Assembly: GCF_001625305.1 (NCBI RefSeq)
Contig: NW_017803865.1
Location: 3,109,666-3,173,665 of the forward strand
Origin: Branchiostoma belcheri
Lineage: Eukaryota; Chordata; Leptocardii; Amphioxiformes; Branchiostomatidae
DNA length: 64,000 bases
Direction: 5' to 3'
The notes below the pieces were generated by a model, which made no database searches, was not told the DNA's origin, and was given only the letters and a program-made list of their open reading frames with translations. Numbering within the stretch: the first letter of the stretch is position 1; each line of letters begins with the position of its first letter. Below are positions 1-14,690 of the stretch, piece by piece. Made by a program: the position numbers and the translations under genes.

Positions 1-2031
1 GGAACATATATCGTGAGAAATTCAACCAAATGTTTGTGTCTGAAAGCTCTTCTGAATTTGAATTTAAACTTTTAACAAAAGACAAGGTAACACCCACACA
101 GCACACTACTGTTACAGGTGTCTATCCTGTTCTTTTGAAATGAAAACCTAACTTAAGGTACTAAGAAGACAACATTGTGAATGTCGCAATTTTCGAAAAT
201 AAATAAGAAGACAACGTATTTCTGTGTGTCCAAGAGTTGGAAAAGTGAAATCTTACCTATTAGTTACAAGGTGAAGCAGAGTAAATGTTAGTAAAACCTT
301 GTGAAGTGATGTTAAACCAGGGCTTTAGCCAGCTCGAAATTTTTTACCGTCAACCCCAGGTCAACCCAATTCGCGAAAAAAATACCGTCAACGCGAAAAA
401 AATTCCGTCAATGATTACTTTTAAAGAATGTCTTTCACGATCCGGTGATCGACATCACGCCCTCCCGCACACTTAATGCATTCGGTGTTCTAAATACCCG
501 TCAAGATTGCAGAATAAAAAAAAAACTACACAATCTGCAATTTTGCAGAATGAAAAAAACTACAGTTCTCACAAGGAGACAACACGCAATGAATAATCCG
601 CTATTCCCTTTGTTTTGATCCGCTCAAATCCCGCCGCGATTCAAGCCGCGGCCATGCAAATGAACCTACTCATGACGTCACAGCCTCCGATTTCCACCGA
701 GCCGGCCCCGAGCGCTGACCGACAGCGGGCGATGTGGCTCAGATCTCCGACGATTTCCTTATTTAGAGCGTTCGGAAGACTTCGGGTAGCAAACAAAATG
801 GCCGACATGTACATGATTTTACTTGTCAGCTTCGCTTCTCAACCGAAATGAGGAAGTTACAACTCCTTTGCGGACTTTAGCGGCCATGAAGTTGACTTGG
901 GGAAGCGCTGAGACGTGATTTCGCTACGACAAAGGGGATTTTGCCGCGGAGGGAGTTACGTGGCCGGCAAAAACTCGCGTGTCAGCGATCCTCCAGAAAT
1001 CTTTATGCTGCCGCTCAAGTCTTCGCGCGAAGGAGGTCTGACGAAGTTTTAGATTAAATAAGGCCACATTGTGTGGATCAATCTCCGTTTTCTTGCGATA
1101 GTATGATTATTCAAGTACAGTATATTATTCAAAAACGTTTGATATTTCTTTGTTCGTTGTCACATGTTTATTTATCGTATTGTCATGTACAGTTAGCAGC
1201 GTGTGTCTGAGTCGAGCCATTGTTTTATATTTTATTCTTATGTGGCCGTTAGCACATGTTGTTTTAACAGACAGCAACATTGAACAATAGAGCCAAGTCA
1301 ACAGACGTCGGCACGGTCCTTGAAATCAGGTTTCCCGCCGCCGTGCGTTTGGAAAAGACGCCGCGCCGTGGCTCATTCAAATTCGCTAGATTTTTTCCAT
1401 GTCTTTACCCACGATTTTTGACCGTCAATGTTGACGGTAAGGACTAAAATTTTTACCGTCAGACGGGACAAATTACCGTCAATTGACGGTAAAACGGTCG
1501 CTGGCTAAAGCCCTGTGTTAAACAGATGTTTGTGTGTGGACAAACGAACATCAACCTGTTTTCATTTCTGACTGAGAGAATTGGGCCATACCAATAAAAT
1601 ATCTCCGCGATACATGCATACAAAATGTAATTTGCAACGGTAACCAAGTTGTATGTGCTTAGACTATAAGCCCTGTTATAAACTACTTCCATCAGTGGCA
1701 ACAAATCAGTCCAAACAGTTTGGAAACAACCATTTTAATGACCGTGTTTACTACAAGGTCATCTGAAGGTCGGAATTATCAGCTTATTGTGTCCTCTTTC
1801 CATTTGTTAGTAATGATACATTGTAAACATACAAATGATATGAGAAATTCAAACCTGTTTCAGAATGGCTACACAGATGAATTTTTGAGCATTATGTTAC
1901 TGTTTTTTCACTGTTCTACAGTAACTCCAATTTTTGTCAAGGAACAAGAACTTACAGTTCAAATTTGCTTCATATTGTCTTCTACCGACTCAGATAAGTT
2001 GAACTTGAAAATTTTGTTCTATTTTCTCCAG
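1..2031 (+). other. Upstream intron of the kinase gene
   Basis: No coding exon is recognisable here. The stretch ends in a pyrimidine-rich acceptor (AG at 2030-2031) directly before the first kinase exon, so it is probably intron. It carries the hAT element at 318-1515. The rest (1-309 and 1524-2031) is AT-rich unique-looking sequence in which I see nothing else. Confidence 0.6.
318..1515. mobile_element. Non-autonomous hAT-type DNA transposon
   Basis: The element starts CAGGGCTTTAGCCAGC at 318 and ends with the exact reverse complement at 1500-1515, a perfect 16-bp terminal inverted repeat. It is flanked by an identical 8-bp direct repeat TGTTAAAC (310-317 and 1516-1523). An 8-bp target duplication and CAGGG-type ends are hallmarks of the hAT superfamily. 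Just inside both ends are repeats of ACCGTCAA and its complement, typical subterminal transposase-binding repeats. The 1.2-kb interior has no transposase-like open frame, so it must be mobilised in trans. A related end sequence seems nested in the element at 34.9-35.9 kb. Confidence 0.85.
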
Positions 2032-5803
<3,772 letters not shown>

Positions 5804-5814
5804 ACTATCTTAAA

Positions 5815-6290
5815 GACGTTACCAACATCTCAAGATGTCTTGGACACAATCTTAACATCTTGGAGGCATTCTTAGCATCTTGAGACATCTTCAAGACATT
5901 ATTAGCATCTAAAGACATTTAGAAAGACGTTGTCAACATCTCAAGATATCTTGAAGACATTTTCAGAATCTTAGATGTCTCAACATCGTGGAGACTTCTT
6001 GTCAATATCTCGAGATATCTTAGAGGCATTGTTAGCATCTTCAGATATCTTCAAGACATTCTTGACATCTCAAGATTTTTTGGAGACATTCTCAACATCT
6101 CAAGATGTCTTGGAGAGAATCTTAATATCTGAAGACATCTTGAGACTTCTTGAAGACATTCTCAACTTATCAAGATATCCTGGAGACAGTCTCAACATCT
6201 CAAGACACTATTAATGTCTCAAGAAATCTTATGGACATTCTCAAAGTCTCAAAGCGTCTTGGAGACATTCTTGGAGGTGATAAATATTTA
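5815..6290 (+). repeat. Minisatellite, ~39-bp unit of CATCTCAAGATnTCTTGGAG type
   Basis: About a dozen diverged units combine CATCTCAAGA, GTCTTGGA and GACATTCTC. The period of ~39 bp equals 13 codons, so a frame stays open and reads as repeats like TSQDFLETF. It begins 12 bases after the kinase stop codon. I take it as UTR satellite, not protein. Confidence 0.7.
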
Positions 6291-6392
6291 AGTGTGATGA
6301 CGACTGAAGTTCTAAGGATCCTAAAGTCTCGCGGTACCGCACCTGGAGAAACACACCTGAGAAACACACCTGTTCTTGTCACACCTGGTAGG

Positions 6393-6760
6393 ATTTTGTC
6401 TCACCTGGATTTACACCTGACAAGAACCTTAACCTGTATAGAAAATTTCTTAACAATACCTGAGACTGTTGGTTCACAACTGCAGCAGAAAAAAGGCAGT
6501 CTTCTGAAGGCTGGAAAAGCAGATCTCAGTGTGCCTTGAAAAGCCTGGATTTTGAGGCTAATTTTTACCAGGAGCCTTTTGTCTCACCTGGATTTATAGC
6601 TGAGAAGAATCTTCAACTGTGTAGAAACTTTCTTAACAATATCTAAGACGTTGGTTCACAACTGCAGCAGTAGAAAGGGCAACTTCTGAAGGCTGGAAAA
6701 GCGGATCTCAGTGTACCAGGAGCCTTTTGTTCCACCAAGAAGCCTGCTGTTGGAGACTAT
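6393..6760 (+). repeat. Tandem duplication, ~184 bp
   Basis: A segment starting TTTTGTCTCACCTGGATTTA at 6393 recurs from 6577, including the shared GGTTCACAACTGCAGCAG and AGGCTGGAAAAGC blocks. It is a diverged direct repeat. Confidence 0.7.
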
Positions 6761-7659
6761 GTTGTCGTTTTCTCAAGAACTTTCTCTGTTCTTCAAGAAA
6801 CAACTCAAGATCATAAAATCCTGATGTAAAGTTTGGCTGTGAAATATCTACACTTCATGATGCAGTGGAAACAGCCAGCTCACAAGCGCCGCCTGGTGAA
6901 CACTATTGGAATTGCAGGACAAGGCAGAAGATACTGAAAGCTACAAACTTACTGTAAATCACCTGCATGTGTGTTGTGCTTTGTGAGAAAGGTCTTCGCA
7001 ACTTTGGCTGATGGTTACTTCTTCAGACTATCACATTTCACTATTTCTATGACAAACTGTAACAAACACACATGTTGCAAATTGTGGCAAACTTTGTAAC
7101 AAACATCAAAATTAACCCCTGAGTAGCAAACAGTTCCACACTGTGGCTGTTCATTCCCATGTTTTTTCCAACACCAGTTTTTTTGCACCCTCTGATTTGA
7201 AAAAAAAAAAAATTGTTCCTGTGTATGCTACACATTCCCCAAGCTGTTACTTTATAACATATGGTAAAAAATTGGTGGAAATACATGTATTTATGACTAG
7301 GAGAAGATAAGAATAAGAATGATACTTGGAACTTTGTAGAAAAGGCTGAGTTTAAGGCTCTGTCTTGGACCAAGGGAAAAACATAACGTTTGGTCAGGAG
7401 TGACAAACAATACTGTGTATAAATGTAAATCGGACACGGAGAAACTATATTTTGAGACAAAACTGAGGTGTGGGGAATGTGGTATGGTAACGAACATTTT
7501 TGTCGTAAGAAAATCGTTGTAGAGCGTTGTAAGAGTAAGAGTGACTTTGTTAGCTTAAGAACTGTACAGATATACAGGTTATGGTAGTTACTAACTCTGA
7601 TGTCAAGCACCTTGCAGACCCAAACCCCTCACTCTGAACATGAGGTGTTTTTACTATCA

Positions 7660-7860
7660 TAAAAGTTCATCTGTGTTGGTAGTTACATGTTTAAAGTTAA
7701 AACTTGAGATGCAACACAATAAATTTCTCTCACCAAGAGCTTTTGACCAGTACACTCTGGTCTTCCTCAGTAGACTGACCCAGTGAGGCTTGTCATGTGG
7801 CTTCTTTGAAGTGTGACGTCAACACTGGGTCAAAGGTATCTGGTAGACTATGGCGGCCCC
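7660..7860. mobile_element. Foldback element, family A (single arm)
   Basis: Carries the CTGTGTTGGTAGTTACATG end, the CTCTGGTCTTCCTCAGTAGA arm and the central TGGCTTCTTTGAAGTGTGAC, ending near GGTAGACTATG. The second arm of the palindrome is missing. Confidence 0.7.
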
Positions 7861-8545
7861 CGTCACGGCAGAGTGAAGGTTGAAGGTGTTTTTGTTTTTC
7901 TGACAGGAATCATGGCCACAAATTTGCAAATTTCTTACAACAAACAAAAGTACAAAACTCAGGGTTGAAAAGAAACAAGTGCCTTGCGATTTTTCCGCAG
8001 AAAAGCTAACAATTTCAAGCACAACTTTTCTTAATTTCTGTGGTTCTAGTTTTTATGAAACAAAAGCCATTTGCTTTGCCTACAATCCACTTAATTGTAC
8101 GTGTAAGAAACAGGAATCGGTATACTTAACTGCTTTTTTTCACTTGTTACAAAATGTATATCTTCACAATCATGTTGTGGAAAAAAGCCATGTTTATTTA
8201 TCCTAACGAACACTTAATTATCTCACAGAAATAACGACTAATTAATTAATTATGTGATGTAAAATTTGCCGTGAACTTATGTCACATTGACGCAATGTGT
8301 ATATATATATATATAAACCAAATAGTTTTAACAATGTTTTTCCCAACTTCAAAATTGTATCATAGCATTATTACGTGACATATTTTCAAGTTTGTTGGTT
8401 AACATATAGGTTAAGAAGAACACTGGAACTTCACTGATATTTTAGAGTTGTTATGTTAAAAGTTGTTGCTTTTTGACTCCAACAGTGTTTCAATACATCA
8501 CATTTTGCTGTTGCAGTTGGTATGGGCTGATATGTTTGTATTTTC

Positions 8546-8551
8546 AATAAA
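8546..8551 (+). terminator. Candidate polyadenylation signal of the kinase gene
   Basis: AATAAA lies in an AT-rich context and is followed about 25 bases on by a GT-rich stretch (TGTTGTGTGTTTTTGTG), the usual layout of a cleavage site. Confidence 0.4.
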
Positions 8552-8570
8552 TTTTATATTAATATCAATC

Positions 8571-9548
8571 TGTTGTGTGTTTTTGTGTCATTTTCGCTGC
8601 TTTTAGATTGTCTAGTTTGTTTGGGAAACAGTTTTGTGAGTAGAAACTGCGATGATGCAAATTATCTGGGTCGTAACCCTGGTTTTTGCTGAGCCAAACA
8701 GAATAACTGACGAGTGAAGTACATTGTAGAAACTTTATGAAAACATTACAACACAACTCATAACTTAGATAGAGGTGGTCTGTATCTGCAATAAAAGAAA
8801 GTTAAGACTGAAAACCAAACAAAATCAAGCAAAGAAGATTAATAGATGATAACAGACAAGCATAGGAGCAAAACATTACAAGTAAAGTACAGTGTAATAT
8901 ACATGCATCAGCATCCAATACTATGGCAACAGACCAAGGAGTTACAGCACATATGTATAAATCTGCAGTTCCAAATATTCTGACTTAATATAGCTGCAAG
9001 ATAAGATCTCCATCCCAACAGTGGCCTCCCTAGGTGTAGTACCCTTGACCGCCGCAATGTGGCGTGCTTGAACAGTGTGTTAGCATATTCTCCAAGCAGA
9101 TATGGGTTCACCGCTACGTCTGGTGGGGATCACTGGTAACCCTGTATCTGCTGTAATTTTAGCTCATTCTCTGTTGAAATTAGTTCCTTCTCTGTTGACT
9201 TTAGTTCCTTCGTTGAGCACAAATTTTGTCGTTTTCGTCCTTCGTATGATCGTTACTCTCCAAGCAGATACTAGGGTGCCAAAAGACAGTGTCAAATTAG
9301 CCAGGCAGTATCCATTCGCCCTCTAGGATCTGCTGAAGATTACTAGTCCTGAGTAGTAGATTGTAACTTGTCAGCGTTTATGTTAGCAACATCGCATCCT
9401 TCCGTGACTCACAGATATCTGTATGCTATGGGATAGGTTAGGTTCAACTTGCTACGTTCAAAAATGACTAGACATTTTAAAAGCCAATTTGACTGCCATG
9501 AATGGGTGCCTTTGACAACACCTCAGGAGAATCGGGAGCGTGTGAATT
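8571..9548. other. Intergenic, no gene seen
   Basis: No supported coding frame. The motif CTCCAAGCAGAT occurs at about 9090 and 9258 next to GGCAGTATCCATT. The same motif and its complement recur at 19262, 24715-24775 and 30698, so these are pieces of a dispersed repeat. Confidence 0.5.
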
Positions 9549-10090
9549 CTGTCTACCCTACATCTGCTTTGAGGTAACCGACACACTGCTCAAGCACGTC
9601 ATCTAGCGGCGGATATTGGTGTTGCAGTAACCGCACAGCTCATTAACTTCACTGATCTTCCGATAATCCTGTCTACCCCACATCTGCTTGGAGCAAGTAA
9701 CTCGACACACTGTTGGACTGCGCCACCTAGCGGCGAGTGTTGGTGCTGCAGTAACCGCCCGTCACGCATTCTTCATAGGTCATTAACTTCACTCTGATCT
9801 TTTCATAATCCTGTCTACCCTACATCTGCTTGGAGGTAGCCTGATGCACTGTTGGACTGCGTCACCTAGCGGCGGGTGTTGGTGCTGCAGTAACCGCCCG
9901 TCACGCATTCTTTACAGGTCATGAACTTCACTCTGATCTTTTCATAATCCTGTCTACCCTACATCTGCTTGGAGGTAGCCTGATGCACTGTTGGACTGCG
10001 TCACCTAGCGGCGGGTGTTGGTGCTGCAGTAACCGCCCGTCACGCATTCTTCACAGGTCATTAACTTCACTCTGATCTCCTGATAATCCT
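9549..10090 (+). repeat. Satellite-like tandem array, ~140-bp unit
   Basis: Units start with CTGTCTACCC at 9549, 9669, 9811 and 9950 (spacings 120, 142, 139). They contain CACCTAGCGGCG, TGCTGCAGTAACCGC and TTAACTTCACTCTGATCT. The last two units are almost identical and the first is shorter and diverged. Confidence 0.9.
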
Positions 10091-10268
10091 ACACTTCCGG
10101 TTACAGGTAGAGTTTCCGGTCGCGGACTGTACATTATTGCACTGAACAGGAGGAAACTATAGCCACATGTAAACTGTACAATCGTACCCTTCATGATGTC
10201 TTGATTGACAAATGTAAAAGTTGGGACCATTTTTAAATCCTATCTTTGTGCATGTAGACCCAACGGTA

Positions 10269-10586
10269 TTCTATCCATTTCTTTCTTGTTGGATAGTTCA
10301 TATAGTAATATACGACACCAACTGTGTGATTTATAACCAACGCATTTCCTCCCATCCCCTTGCATACATAACGGACCGTCCCCCAGGTGAGCGCGCGCTG
10401 TGACATCACCAGACCGTCCCTGTCATGCAAAAATATAGTCTATCCATCTCTTTTGACGATTAGGGTATTTCATACACGGTACCCACTCTGTTACATTTCC
10501 TCCCATCCCCCGCCATACATAACGAACCGCCCCCCAGGTAAGCGCGCGCTATGACGTCACCAGACCGTCCCTGTCATGCAAAAATG
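10269..10586 (+). repeat. Direct duplication in the promoter of the LRR gene
   Basis: Two copies (10269-10434 and 10437-10586) share CTATCCAT, CATTTCCTCCCATCCCC, CATACATAACG, the GCGCGCGCT core and GACCGTCCCTGTCATGCAAA. In the second copy the CRE-like site is a perfect TGACGTCA; in the first it is TGACATCA. The duplication therefore doubles a promoter-proximal module. Confidence 0.75.
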
Positions 10587-10640
10587 CGTGACGTCACAGC
10601 AGGGCACGGCAGGGCGGGGCCTCTGGTGCGCCTGCGCCGG
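10552..10640 (+). promoter_or_regulatory. TATA-less GC-rich promoter of the LRR gene
   Basis: Two perfect cAMP-response elements TGACGTCA (10552-10559 and 10589-10596), a GC box GGGCGG (10612-10617) and an NRF1-like TGCGCCTGCGC (10627-10637) cluster in 90 bp. No TATA box is seen. Known family logic predicts CREB/ATF, Sp1 and NRF1 binding. The start site is not fixed by the sequence. Confidence 0.6.
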
Positions 10641-10785
10641 AGGGCAGTCGGGCTTCAGTCGAAAGCTAAACACTCGGGAAGACGGACGTACTTTTCTTCA
10701 CGGAGACTTAAAACTACTTCTTACTTCTTAAGGCGTGGGATCTCACCTGAAGGAGACAGGTGTGACTTCAAGACACTCCGCACAG
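10640..10785 (+). other. Probable noncoding exon 1 of the LRR gene
   Basis: The sequence after the GC-rich promoter ends in CACAG|GTATGT, a strong donor (GT at 10786-10787). The next good acceptor joined to coding sequence is TTTCAG at 21102-21107, 34 bases before the ATG at 21142. The pairing is inferred from position; the 5' limit is approximate. Confidence 0.4.
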
Positions 10786-11593
10786 GTATGTACTTACCTT
10801 TGTTTGTGATACACAGGTGACACGAGTTGTTGTGAGTTGTGGATTGTTTTGTTTACTTTTGGCCTGCTGTCAACAAGCAAGTTTCCGTTTTACATATAAG
10901 ATAGTCTCTACCAGACTAACTACGCTGGCTACATACACATATAGGAGAATATTTGCCAGTGGAGTTTGGCCGCCTTGTAGGTTTGACTGGCCGCGCAGTT
11001 CGGAGGGAAAGAAACTACCTCCCCGCGGCCGGACTCCTTTGGCCCATTTTACACTCTTTTTTTGCCGAATTCTACGATCCGTATTCCCGTAGAAAGGCCT
11101 GGTGGAGGCTAGGTTATAGTAGCTTCTAGTCAGATCGCGATCCACTGCTAATATTTGTGTTTACTTTAGAAGAAAAAAACTGTTGTTCTAATCTTAACAA
11201 ATTCGGAATTTAGAGATTGAAATTTACTGACGTGGAAAATTCCGGAGCCTTGAGGCACCTGGATCCACCTAAGGAGTTTGGTTTAAGATATTTGTCTTGG
11301 AGAGTCTTGCAGCGTCTTGGGGTCGGATGCCACATGATTGAAACGTCTTGAGCGTCTTGGAGACACGTTTTTAAGTAAAACCTTCGCCTTGAGACATTCT
11401 TGAAGGAAACTTAACCCACCAGACCGTCCGTGAATCGGTGTGAGCTACCTCCGGGCATGCCGACATGTTTTGGGTCGTCTGGCGATTTTTCCGAACTTTT
11501 ATAAACTTCAAAACAAACATCAGACGATCTGAAGTTACGGGTAAGCAGGGCTTAACATACCTACATGCTTCCCTGACAGACACGTAGCAAGAC

Positions 11594-11791
11594 TAGCCTC
11601 CACAGCATGCCAAAAACTGGGGGTTTTGGGGGTCTTTGGGGTCTTCAGGATCTTTTAGGTGCTATTTTCTGATTGCATATCGACAACATAGCCGGCCTGG
11701 TTGAATTACCCACGTTTTTTTAGAACTGGGCTAATCAGAAAACAGCCGAAGACCACCAAACCCCCAGTTCTATAAGCCTGCTACGGAGACT
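11594..11791. mobile_element. Foldback MITE, family B
   Basis: Begins TAGCCTCCACAGCATGCC and ends CTGCTACGGAGACTA. The inner arms AACTGGGGGTTT and AAACCCCCAGTT plus ATTTTCTGATT and AATCAGAAAA are inverted. A second copy in the opposite orientation lies at 39871-40069. A near-identical 13-base direct repeat (CACGTAGCAAGAC, CATGTAGCAAGAC) flanks it. Confidence 0.8.
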
Positions 11792-11984
11792 ACATGTAGC
11801 AAGACAGTTGCCATGTGATGTGTCAGTTTGAGTTGCTACACGGTGTGTCCGTGTGTGTGTGTGGCAGGGTTGTAGCAGACAGTATGTTTATTTGTAATAG
11901 CTCAGGTCTGGCAGACACAGGTGAACACACCAGGGTTTCCGCTGTCGCGAACTGTCCTGCTGTTTTGTAGCTTTTGAAAGTCTA

Positions 11985-12356
11985 TAGCCTCTTCCAGGCT
12001 TCGGAAGTGGCTGGACAGAGTAGAAATTGGCCAGATAGACAGGTATTAAACATTCCAGGGATTTCATATAATAGTCTGCTATAGTTTGTCTCTCTGTTTA
12101 GCCAATTTTTAGTCTTTTCAGCCGCCTCTGAAGCCTGTTATAGAGGCTAGGGTTCCCCTGCTATGCTGTTTTGTCGCGTTTGAAAATCGTTAGCCTCTAC
12201 CAGGCTTCGGAAGTGGCTGGAAAGAGTAGAAATTGGCCTGATAGTCAGATAACATTCCAGGGGAGTGAGCCTGCTAAATGAGTACAGTTTGCCTCTCTGT
12301 TTGGCCGATTTCTAGTCTTTCCAGCCACCTCTGAAGCCTGTTAGACTTTAGAGGCT
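11985..12356. mobile_element. Two foldback elements, family C, in tandem
   Basis: Copies at 11985-12149 and 12191-12356 each start TAGCCTCTnCCAGGCTTCGG, continue with GAGTAGAAATTGGCC and end in the inverted arm (CTGAAGCCTGTTA, then GAGGCT). The sequence before each copy (TGCTGTTTTGT, then TTTGAAA) also repeats, so the pair arose by a tandem duplication of about 205 bp that carried the element along. Confidence 0.75.
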
Positions 12357-12594
12357 GTGGTTCGCCTGTCCTGCTGTTTCGCTTGTTTATTTTGCTGTTT
12401 TGTTGGTTTAGGAAACCACAGGAAGGGGGAGGGCAGGGTTCTAAACGGATCTTTCTAAATGAGTCCCTCCGTGTCAGTATTTCGCCTGGGGCGAGTCGCA
12501 GACCACAATTTTCCTAATAATCACCCGGCTGTAACAAAAACCTGTCGGACACTCGAGTAACGAGGAACACATGCACAGTCCTGCCGTCTGATGA

Positions 12595-13075
12595 TAGCCT
12601 CTACCAGGCTTCGAGAGGCATTTGGAAGAGTAGAAAATAGCCTCTACCAGGCTTCGGGAGGCTGCTGTTGTTAGCCTCTACCAGGCTTTGGGAGAAGGCT
12701 GTTGTTGTTAGCCTCTACCAGGCTTCGGGAAGCGGCTGTTGTTAGCCTCTACCAGGCTTTGGGAGAAGGCTGTTGTTGTTAGCCTCTACCAGGCTTCGGG
12801 AAGCGGCTGTTGTTAGCCTCTACCAGGCTTCGGGAGGCTGTTGTTGTTAGCCTCTACCAGGCTTCGGAAGGCGGGTGTCGTTAGCCGCTACCAGGCTTCG
12901 GGAGGCGGGTGTCGTTAGCCGCTACCAGGCTTCGGGAGGCGGGTGTCGTTAGCCGCTACCAGGCTTCGGGAGGCGGGTGTCGTTAGCCGCTACCAGGCTT
13001 CGGGAGGCGGCTGGAAAAGTAGAAATTATCCTCTAACAGGATTCGGGAGGCGGCTGGAAAGAGTAGAAACTAGCC
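12595..13075 (+). repeat. Minisatellite made from a foldback arm, ~31-36 bp unit
   Basis: About 14 units of TAGCCTCTACCAGGCTTCGG followed by GAGGCGGNTGTNGT. The later units change CTCTACC to CGCTACC together, which shows homogenisation within the array. The unit is the terminal arm of foldback family C, so the element end has become a tandem array. Confidence 0.85.
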
Positions 13076-13996
13076 ACAAATAGAGAGAACATGACGGCGG
13101 AGTTTGTCCGCTAGAGACTACATTTTGCCGCACCCGTGGGTCGCTAAATGTACCCTCTCTGGTCGGCTAACTCCCTGGTATACTTGTACTATTGCCTTTA
13201 TTTCGGCCAATTTCTACAATTTTAGTGATCCGCGGTGGCTGTAGAGGCTAGTCCGTTATCTCTGGTTGTGGACAGGATGTTTAACTTGAGATCGGCCAGA
13301 CGCCAGACCAGTGTGACGTGTGAACTGATATGTAGGTGTGACGACCCTTTCTTGTTTTTCTTTCTCAGGGATTTCGGGACGTGGTTTTTACGGTAATGAC
13401 AGTAATTATAGTCATTACGGCAATCTACCGTGAAATGTGTAAAGGCAGAAGTCAGAATCACGGGACCAAAACAGACGTAAACATTGGGCAACTGGACATT
13501 TTCGGAGCAACTAAAATATCTCAAATTATTCACCCTGGTTGAGATTATGTATATCTACTGTCAAATTAGCCATTTCAGGAGCCTGGCAGCCACCAAGATT
13601 AGCAAAACTCACTCACAAAGCTGAAAACAAAAACAAAACGACTTATGTACATATGTACACATTGCACTTCCGTTTTAAGGTGGACGCCTTTGAATTTGAT
13701 AGACTTTTAAGTCAAATATGATACTAGTACTTGCATCGCGCGACCTATAAAACTAAACTAAACGCCCCGACTATGTCAGAAAGATTTTTAAGGTTACTTT
13801 TCTTCGTTAGCCTCGTAGCAGGCCCTTTCTTGGAAAGCATTTAGCAATTTATTAATTTATTTCAGCAAGGTACTCCAGGTCTCCAGTACTAAACGGCTAC
13901 TGTTGTTGTCTTTTGTTTGCCCCAGTTTTAATACTAAAATCATCGGAACAGCAGACTGTTCATTCAAATCTTCCCCTCCCAACATCTGCTTGGAGT

Positions 13997-14247
13997 TTAA
14001 ACCTGAATGTTTGGTTGCCTGATCACCAGACAGTGTCACTCTCCGGCTTTGGCCAATTTTTGGCGTGTTTTAGGCTTTTTAACAGGCTTTCTTTTTACAC
14101 TCGTATCCTTACTTTTGTAACATTTTTGTTCGGTCGGCACACAATAAAAGACACCAGTACAAGAAAGAAAGCCCGAAAAAAAGCCTAAAAACACGCCAAA
14201 AATAAGTCCAAACCTGAATGTTTGGTTGCCTGATCACCAGACAGTGC
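13997..14247. repeat. Inverted repeat between ~37-bp direct repeats
   Basis: Arms containing GGCGTGTTTTAGGCTTTTT (about 14062) and AAAAAGCCTAAAAACACGCC (about 14178) form a hairpin. The hairpin is flanked by direct repeats containing CCTGAATGTTTGGTTGCCTG (about 14002 and 14214), each running on into ATCACCAGACAGTG. Confidence 0.75.
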
Positions 14248-14690
14248 AGTCGGGGACACGACGTGACAGAATGTAACCTGGAGGGACCGGCTTTTATGCC
14301 TGGCACAAAACCACCACACAACCTAGCCTCTACCAGGCTTCGGGAGGCGGCTGCAAAGAGTACATATTGGCCAGCCGCCTCCCGAGGCCTGGTAGAGGCT
14401 ATGATCACCAGACAGTGCAGTTTGGGACTCGACGTGACAAAGTGTAGTATTATCTCTGGCACGGTCGGTTAACTACTGCACCAGGCCCACCAGTAGCCTC
14501 TACCAGGCTTCGGGAGGACTGTAGCCTCTACCAGGCTTCGGGAGGCGGCTGCAAAGAGTAGATATTGGAAGCCTGGTAGAGGCTATGATCACCAGACAGT
14601 ACAGTTTGGGACCCGACGTGACAGAATGTAGCCTGGAGGGACAGGCTATTATACCTGGCACGGACGGTTAACTACTGCATAACCTCCAAC
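14225..14690 (+). repeat. Tandem block with foldback family C insertions
   Basis: GATCACCAGACAGT followed by GACGTGACA and a TGGCACGG-type end recurs from about 14232, 14403 and 14587 (unit ~170-185 bp). A 78-bp nearly perfect palindrome of family C (14324-14401) and further arms at about 14493-14582 lie between the units. Confidence 0.7.

Larger units (their letters stand above)
5804..8570 (+). other. Probable 3'UTR of the kinase gene
   Basis: No coding exon follows the stop. The first canonical AATAAA in a suitable context is at 8546-8551, followed by a GT-rich stretch, so the transcript may end near 8570. The region holds a minisatellite (5815-6290), a ~184-bp tandem pair (6393-6760) and a foldback copy (7660-7860). 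Its extent as UTR is inferred. Confidence 0.45.

Noticed and set aside
12595..13075. Regular direct repeats resembling a CRISPR array
   Set aside because: The units are contiguous with no unique spacers, match a foldback arm, and the genome is eukaryotic.
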